Part shown: positions 59,059-64,000 of the stretch, one piece after another
How positions within the stretch are numbered: the stretch's first letter is position 1
How the letters are laid out: each line of letters opens with the position of its first letter
From: Prosopocoilus inquinatus
Lineage: Eukaryota; Arthropoda; Insecta; Coleoptera; Lucanidae
Assembly (NCBI GenBank): GCA_036172665.1
Contig: CM069871.1
Location: forward strand, 57,906,713-57,970,712
DNA: 64,000 bases
Reading direction: 5' to 3'
The notes under the pieces: model-generated
The model's database searches: none
The model's input: the letters and a program-made list of their open reading frames with translations, nothing else
What the model was told of the DNA's origin: nothing
Made by a program: the position numbers and the translations under genes

Positions 59059-59518
59059 CTTTATATATTCATTCAGGACGCTGTAAATGGTTTCACACAC
59101 CTCTGGAAGAAACTTGGATATTGTACATCTGGGAACACGATATAGATATTGTAAAGACGCAAATGAATCCCCCGTGGCTAAATATCGCAGTGTAACCTCT
59201 AATTTTAATTTTGGAGATAAAGCGTCTCTCATTCGGGTGTCCTTTTTTGTAATATGAGGCGCAACACGTTGTAGAAGGAAATCAAAGCTTAATTTACTCA
59301 TTCGAAAATGGTTTTTAAAGCTATTGGGATCTTCTTCGGAGAGCTCGTTCAAAAGCCTTTCCGATGCACCTAAAATATGTCTTCGGGCAATCCACTTTTT
59401 AACCCATATACGCCCTTTTCTCTTATCTTTTTGCTTTTTTCCGCTCTAAGTCACTTATAATTTCCTCGATTATTATTCTGGCCATTATTCGACCGCTCAT
59501 TTGCAATTCTCTTGCCAT
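59059..59518 (-). CDS. Harbinger transposase, exon 1 (DNA-binding N-terminus), one frameshift
   Basis: The likely ATG is at 59518 (MARELQMSGRIMARIIIEE). A one-base shift in an A-rich run near 59425 changes frame before KGRIWVKKWIARR. The rest reads NSFKNHFRMSKLSFDFLLQRV, LKLEVTLRYLATGDSFASLQ, then VPRCTISKFLPEVCETIY, the helix-turn-helix-like N-terminal region of HARBI1-type transposases. It ends in phase 0 at AAG|GTAAGG, matching exon 2. The frameshift would inactivate this copy unless it is a sequencing or assembly error in a homopolymer. Confidence 0.82.
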
Positions 59519-60166
59519 TTTTCTATGTGTAATCGTTGATTTCAATGCAGAGACACAACCACCTTCAACAATCGGTACTTGAAAAATGCAAGTGGCGCGC
59601 CAATTTAGTATTTCTTATGTAAACACTGTTTGGCGTGAAAGTTGAACTGGCGCTTTATTGGCGCCAGTAAATCATTGCATGTATAAACCCGCCTTGACTC
59701 AATCGTTACTCCCTGACGAGGAGGCACTGTGAAGTGAGTCGAGCAGAACGAGTACTTTTGAAAATCCAATCTGACAGCGAGTGTACTTGTCTCGTTGAGC
59801 TCCATTTAATTCTAAAGTTGGTACTCAAATACTTGAATCGAAATTGAGTTGTTGATTCGAGTTTCACTACTCGAATACCTTCGAGACTCGAGCTTCGAGT
59901 CGTCGCACCACTACTTACGCTGCAATTCTAAACTCGATCGTAGGTTTCGTAAGGTACATTTAAATGGTATGATAATACGTTACGATGGTTACGATCGATC
60001 TCAGAATTGCAGAATTAATTCTAAAATCGTTACTCGAGTTCTTGAATCGAACTGGAGTTGACTCGAGTATCGCTGACTCGGGTTAACAGAATTAGTTAAT
60101 CGAGAACAATGAATACCTTTGAGAATCGAGTCTGATAGCGAGTCTACTCGACTCGTCGCACCACTA

Positions 60167-60982
60167 GTTGTTTGCTTGGAATTTGAGCACGTGATACTGA
60201 ATGTTCGATGATAACCAATTACTTGGCCACACGTGGCTCATTTTTTGTTTCTAAACCGCTATTCGCTGGTTCACATTTTTTTGGTTGTAAGTAATTAAGA
60301 GCTAAAACATTATAAATTTGATGTCAAAAGGTGCTTTCTTTCGCTTAAAAGCGAAGTTTGAATTGTGTTTCGAATAGTTTGGATCAGAATTTCGTAGTTG
60401 TTGCAACAAAACACCTGACTTGAATTTTTGATTGACAGTTCATTTGTAAATAACCATAATTTAATCCAAACAAGTTTTAAAAATAGAGAGATTCAAAGAA
60501 AAGAATGCTTTTGAATCAAAACACGTTTGGATCACGATTTTCTGAGCGAAAGAAAGCACCTATTATACTTTAAATATCAAAATCGTTTCGACTGAAACCT
60601 ACAAGTTCGTATGAGTTTACTTTAAAAAAACAAAACTTTTTCAGTTTTTCTAATTTTAAATCCGTCTGGCCCATTGTCAAATTGACATACGGTGTAGTAA
60701 CTATTGAAAGTTGCATTGTATTCTGTTGCATCGCAATTGAAGACCATAACTTCAAAAGGGTCTAAGTGTCATCAAGTTGTTTAGAAGTTATTAAGAAAAC
60801 TCATTTAATAAATCTTAAACGCACATACAGCTATCGCCAGCTGTGATTCATTTATTACACTTTTTATTTAGCCACTGGTTTATTGACCATTTTGCATGAC
60901 ATTGAACTTTGCTCAAAGACCCATTTGCTGTGAGAATATCAATTTTTTTATTTTTTGGCACTTAGACCCTTTTGAAGTTTTG
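60167..60982. other. No gene recognised
   Basis: AT-rich spacer. An imperfect inverted repeat is suggested by TCAAAAGGTGCTTTCTTTCGC (about 60323) and GCGAAAGAAAGCACC (about 60545), probably the ends of another small element of about 235 bp. Confidence 0.45.
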
Positions 60983-62970
60983 GGCTAAGTTGCACCAACC
61001 TTGGTTAACGTTAACACAGATTAACTAATCTGAGTTAGCGACTTTTCAGTTGCACCGACCTTAATTTGCCCTAATCTATGATTAACAAACTTTAGTTAGT
61101 TGAGTTGCACCGACCGTAGTTTGTCCTAATCTTAATTAGTAAATCTGAATTAGTTAATTCGTGATTATTGTTCGATTAGCGTGTCTAACACGAGTTAAAA
61201 GGATTTATTATAAATTTCTGAAGCATACAAGAGCGTTAATCGCGAATTCTTCTGAACTATTACGACTGAAAATGTATTAAAAAAGAATAATAAATTATTA
61301 TTATATTGGAATTGGAACAAGCAGCGGTGGTTTGTTTAACACGAAGAAATTATTAGTTGAACTAACATAATTTGAAAACAATACAAATTTCTCTTTAAAA
61401 ATTAAAAAATTGCGTAAATTCATAAAATATACAGGGTGTTATAAAAAACCTGGACAAAGTTTGGCAGATGATAGTGTAGTTCAAAACAAGAAAAAAATTC
61501 TAATAATCTCATATCCAGTACACAATACATAGTGTCTATGCTATATGTTCACTCTTCTAGAATTTTAATTTTTTACATAAAATTTGGAACAAATAAATTA
61601 AATAAAAATTTTCTGGCGTAGCACTGGCCACCGTACGACTTCCGGTTTCACCGAAAATTAAATCAACTTTCTTATTCTAATTGGAACGGCTTTTACATTT
61701 TTACATATTTAGAATATACAGGTCATTGTGAGTCCGAATACGTGTGACTTGGCAATTTTTGTTTCCACGACAACGAAATTATTTTGTTTTTCTTTTTCAA
61801 AGTTATAAATCATGTATTTTCGCTCTAATGCGATAAGTAATTCAAGAAAGCGACTGCGACCGACTTACAGATGTTTATAACTCTTTCGGCATTCAATTTA
61901 AACCCGGAAAACGCAGAAAATCCAATTTCAAGGAGCCGGTCAGAATCCATACACTCACCGACACATGAAAATTGTTTTTCTCATATAGAATCCACACATA
62001 CCAGGAAACGATTCAAACCCACGCCTAATAGTTTGGTCAAGCATTCAAAAACCAACAAAAATAAATGCTGAGAAGTATATTAACAGAATTTATGAGAAAA
62101 ATAAAAGATTTTAGAAACAAGCAGCTTTATCAAAAGCAAACAACCAGTTTAGGATACGTCAAGATATTTTCAGCTTGTTTCTAAAGTCTTTTATGTGTCA
62201 CATCATTTAATTAATTACCAAAGAGCAAGAACTTTATGAAATTATACTCAACTAAAAACTTATTTCATTCTTTATCTTAACTAAAAGTGAAACTAAATCA
62301 TTATGAAAACTGGAGGGCATATCACAATACTATGGCTAGCTTAAACCAATTGCAATTGCGAATAAATTGGGCAAGTCGGAATGTCGAGCTACGTCTCTGC
62401 TGAAGAAGCCCCAAGCAGAGCTGAAACAGCTGTCCAGAGGCTGCTCGAGGTTCTCACTGCAATCAAAAACGATAGTTTTTAACGGTCTATAAAGTACTTA
62501 CTTCAGCTACAAAATGGTGTTTTAATTAAGCCAGAACTAATATTTTTTTAAATTCTAAACATTGACGATATGTTTTTATATTTATTTAAGTTTACATTAG
62601 TTAATTACATTAATACTAATAATAAAGAATATTATAATTCATCGAACAAGAGTTAACTGCTATTTTTTAATTTAAATTAACGAAGTTGGTTTAATGTTCC
62701 CTTTTTAAAAGAAAAGCCGCAAGTGAGTTGTTTATAAATTGAGTATCGGATAAAACGGACTGGATAATGACAAACCATAACAGTAACGTCATACTTACTC
62801 GTGACACGTCATCTATACTAATGACGTTTCACCTTAATCTGAAATCAACTAATTCAAGTTAAATATACGTCGGTGCAACAGCGTTTGTTTTAACATGAAT
62901 TATATTTTAATCACGGATTAACTAACAAAAATTAATGCATAAATTTCAGCTGTCAGTCAGCAACTCAGCC
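60983..62970. repeat. Harbinger-type repeats with GGCT(G/A)AGTTGCACC ends
   Basis: The left end GGCTAAGTTGCACCAACC is at 60983, with further internal copies of GTTGCACCGACC near 61050 and 61103. Right-end relatives are at about 62845-62970 (GTCGGTGCAACAG ... CAACTCAGCC) and at the window edge. The region also holds a dispersed-repeat edge at 61430 (ATACAGGGTGTTATAAAAAA), a foldback-family copy at 62350-62475 and an unrecognised 66-codon frame at 61871-62071 (+). Confidence 0.6.
62350..62475. repeat. Copy of the 5.4-kb foldback repeat family, truncated
   Basis: It matches the unit from GCGAATAAATTGGGCAAG to GCAATCAAAAACGAT with a 17-nt internal deletion. The rest is closely similar to the 5.4-kb copies. 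Confidence 0.85.
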
Positions 62971-63987
62971 AAAAGCGTTTATTAACGTATTGGGATATAC
63001 TGGAACATACAAATTATGTCTTCCTCTGAAGAAAGAGATTCTTACGGTTGATCCTCGGATTCAGATTATACCAAGACCGAAAATTTAAAAAAAAGGACTA
63101 AACCGTTATTGATTTACGATGATGTAGATTTTAAGATGCGTTAAAGATTTTCAAAAGAAATGGTGCCAGAAAGGAAAGCGAGGAATCCTACAGTGCTTAT
63201 ATTTTTTTCTTAGGGACCCCCTTAGCACTAAAATATGAAATAATGTTTTATCAAAATATCGACATTATGCTACTTTTACATGACAAATTTTTTTGTGATG
63301 TGATTTCCGTTTTCATTTGCGAAGGAACCCAAACACCCCTTTGCTGAACTTAGGTCGAGAAACAAAGCATTAGAGCTTACAACAAATAGAAATTTTTCAA
63401 TATCAGCAATTACTCAGTTACTGATTACTTTGCGATTTTTTGGTACTGAAAGTTTTCAGCAAGTTTAGCGGATCATATTAATATCTTCAGGACAGATTAA
63501 CAGACACATGCGAAGGTTGCGGACCTTCAGCTCAGTACAATATTTCCACAAAGCAGATTGATGCAAATTCCAGAGAATTTATATATATGGCCCAGGCATC
63601 AATGAAAATTAACAAAATGATTGATGTATTTCATCAAGTATGACGATTTCCCAGAGTGATTGGCGCATCGTCTATACGCATGTGAAAATAATATCCGTAA
63701 CATTACATCTGCGTTCTCTCTTTTCCATTTTCAAAGGCACACAAAATAGAAACTGACGCAAGTGACACATCTAAGTACAAACTTGATATAAACGAACTGG
63801 ATAAATGGCCAATCGTAACGCTAAACGTCACAGTTTCGATATCGTGTTAGTGACGTTGCAAATCAACTAATTCAAGTAAAAAATATGTCGGTGCAACAGC
63901 GTTTGTTTTAACATGAATTAAATTTTAATCACAGATTAACTAACATGGATTAAGGCATTTAATTTCAGATGTCGGTGCAACTCAGCC
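62752..63987. mobile_element. Remnant Harbinger element bounded by ~200-bp direct repeats
   Basis: 62752-62970 and about 63790-63987 are similar in the same orientation (ACTGGATAA, ATCAACTAATTCAAGT, GTCGGTGCAACAGCGTTTG, GAATTA.ATTTTAATCAC, ending CAACTCAGCC). The right repeat ends in GTCGGTGCAACTCAGCC, the inverse of the terminus at 60983. Between them lies a broken transposase-like reading frame. Confidence 0.6.
63017..63680 (+). pseudogene. Dead HARBI1-like transposase N-terminal region
   Basis: Broken frames on + read MSSSEERDSYG at 63017, IYDDVDFKMR near 63115, RFSKEMV near 63150, LTTNRNFSISAITQLLITLR near 63378, and later FFGTESFQQ. The order and content (a DVDFK.R-RFSKE segment, then LS...QLL.TLRF...GSFQ) match the N-terminal half of HARBI1-like transposases. 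Stops and frameshifts interrupt it repeatedly, and no catalytic half is seen. Confidence 0.6.
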
Positions 63988-64000
63988 TTAGTCTTCAATT

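Larger units (their letters stand above)
56895..59696. mobile_element. PIF/Harbinger DNA transposon, two genes, 2.8 kb
   Basis: 37-bp terminal inverted repeats (56895-56931 and 59660-59696; CAAGGCGGGTTTATACA...CTGGCGCC) differ at two positions. Subterminal regions on both sides carry repeated TGGCGC/GGCGCGCC words, likely binding sites for the DNA-binding accessory protein. Inside are a MADF/BESS gene on + and a DDE transposase gene on -, the usual two-gene set of this superfamily. The 3-bp target duplication is not clear. The copy is recent: both genes are almost intact. Confidence 0.9.
56156..60166. mobile_element. hAT-like CTCGAGT-rich element, split by a Harbinger transposon
   Basis: The left end CAGTGATGTGACGAG and right end CTCGTCGCACCACTA form an imperfect ~15-bp inverted repeat. 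The flanking 8-mers GTTGCTTG (56148-56155) and GTTGTTTG (60167-60174) match at 7 of 8, as expected for hAT target duplication. Both halves (56156-56480 and 59700-60166) are packed with ACTCGAGT/CGAGTACTCG words. The 2.8-kb element at 56895-59696 sits between them. No hAT transposase is recognisable. Confidence 0.75.

Overview
The window looks like insect nuclear DNA, possibly from a beetle. It is AT-rich, has GT-AG introns of 148 bp to several kb, and carries several families of degenerate transposons. The species cannot be told from the sequence alone.

The only host gene I can identify with confidence runs on the + strand from about 13.7 kb to 32.4 kb. Six exons join in frame into 1,672 residues with a complete C-terminus. 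They encode a long Q/N/S/T-rich linker, a basic patch and a C-terminal PWWP domain followed by a conserved helix-like tail. This is the architecture of MBD5/MBD6, called six-banded (sba) in Drosophila. The N-terminal methyl-CpG-binding-domain exons are not in the window and should lie upstream.

Layout. 0-13.7 kb: upstream intron or intergenic DNA with one possible minus-strand signal-peptide exon (401-467), a ~325-bp tandem repeat, palindromic repeats, a hAT-type non-autonomous element with target-site duplication, and a three-copy tandem block. 13.7-32.4 kb: the MBD5/6 gene. Its two large introns hold an antisense LINE (15.4-21.3 kb) split by a 1.8-kb foldback element, a second antisense LINE fragment with a MITE inside it, and a decayed satellite array. 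32.4-46.5 kb: mostly non-coding, with a second copy of the 1.8-kb foldback and three orphan terminal-exon-like segments that I cannot assign. 46.5-51.3 kb: a perfect 148-bp-arm palindrome between (AT)n tracts, then a CR1/Jockey-like LINE on the minus strand with ORF1 and ORF2. 54.6-56.1 kb: a third foldback. 56.2-60.2 kb: a hAT-like CTCGAG-rich element that has been split by a 2.8-kb PIF/Harbinger transposon. 61-64 kb: Harbinger-type repeats and a dead HARBI1-like transposase.

The most unusual structure is the 2.8-kb Harbinger element. Its MADF/BESS gene (+) and DDE transposase gene (-) are interlocked: each gene's intron contains the other gene's second exon. The two introns end at opposite-strand acceptors packed into one 33-bp segment. 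The foldback elements, with ~0.5-0.65-kb arms, CAG...CTG ends and TA flanks, are the second structure worth following up. One of them lies inside the transcribed intron of the MBD5/6 gene.
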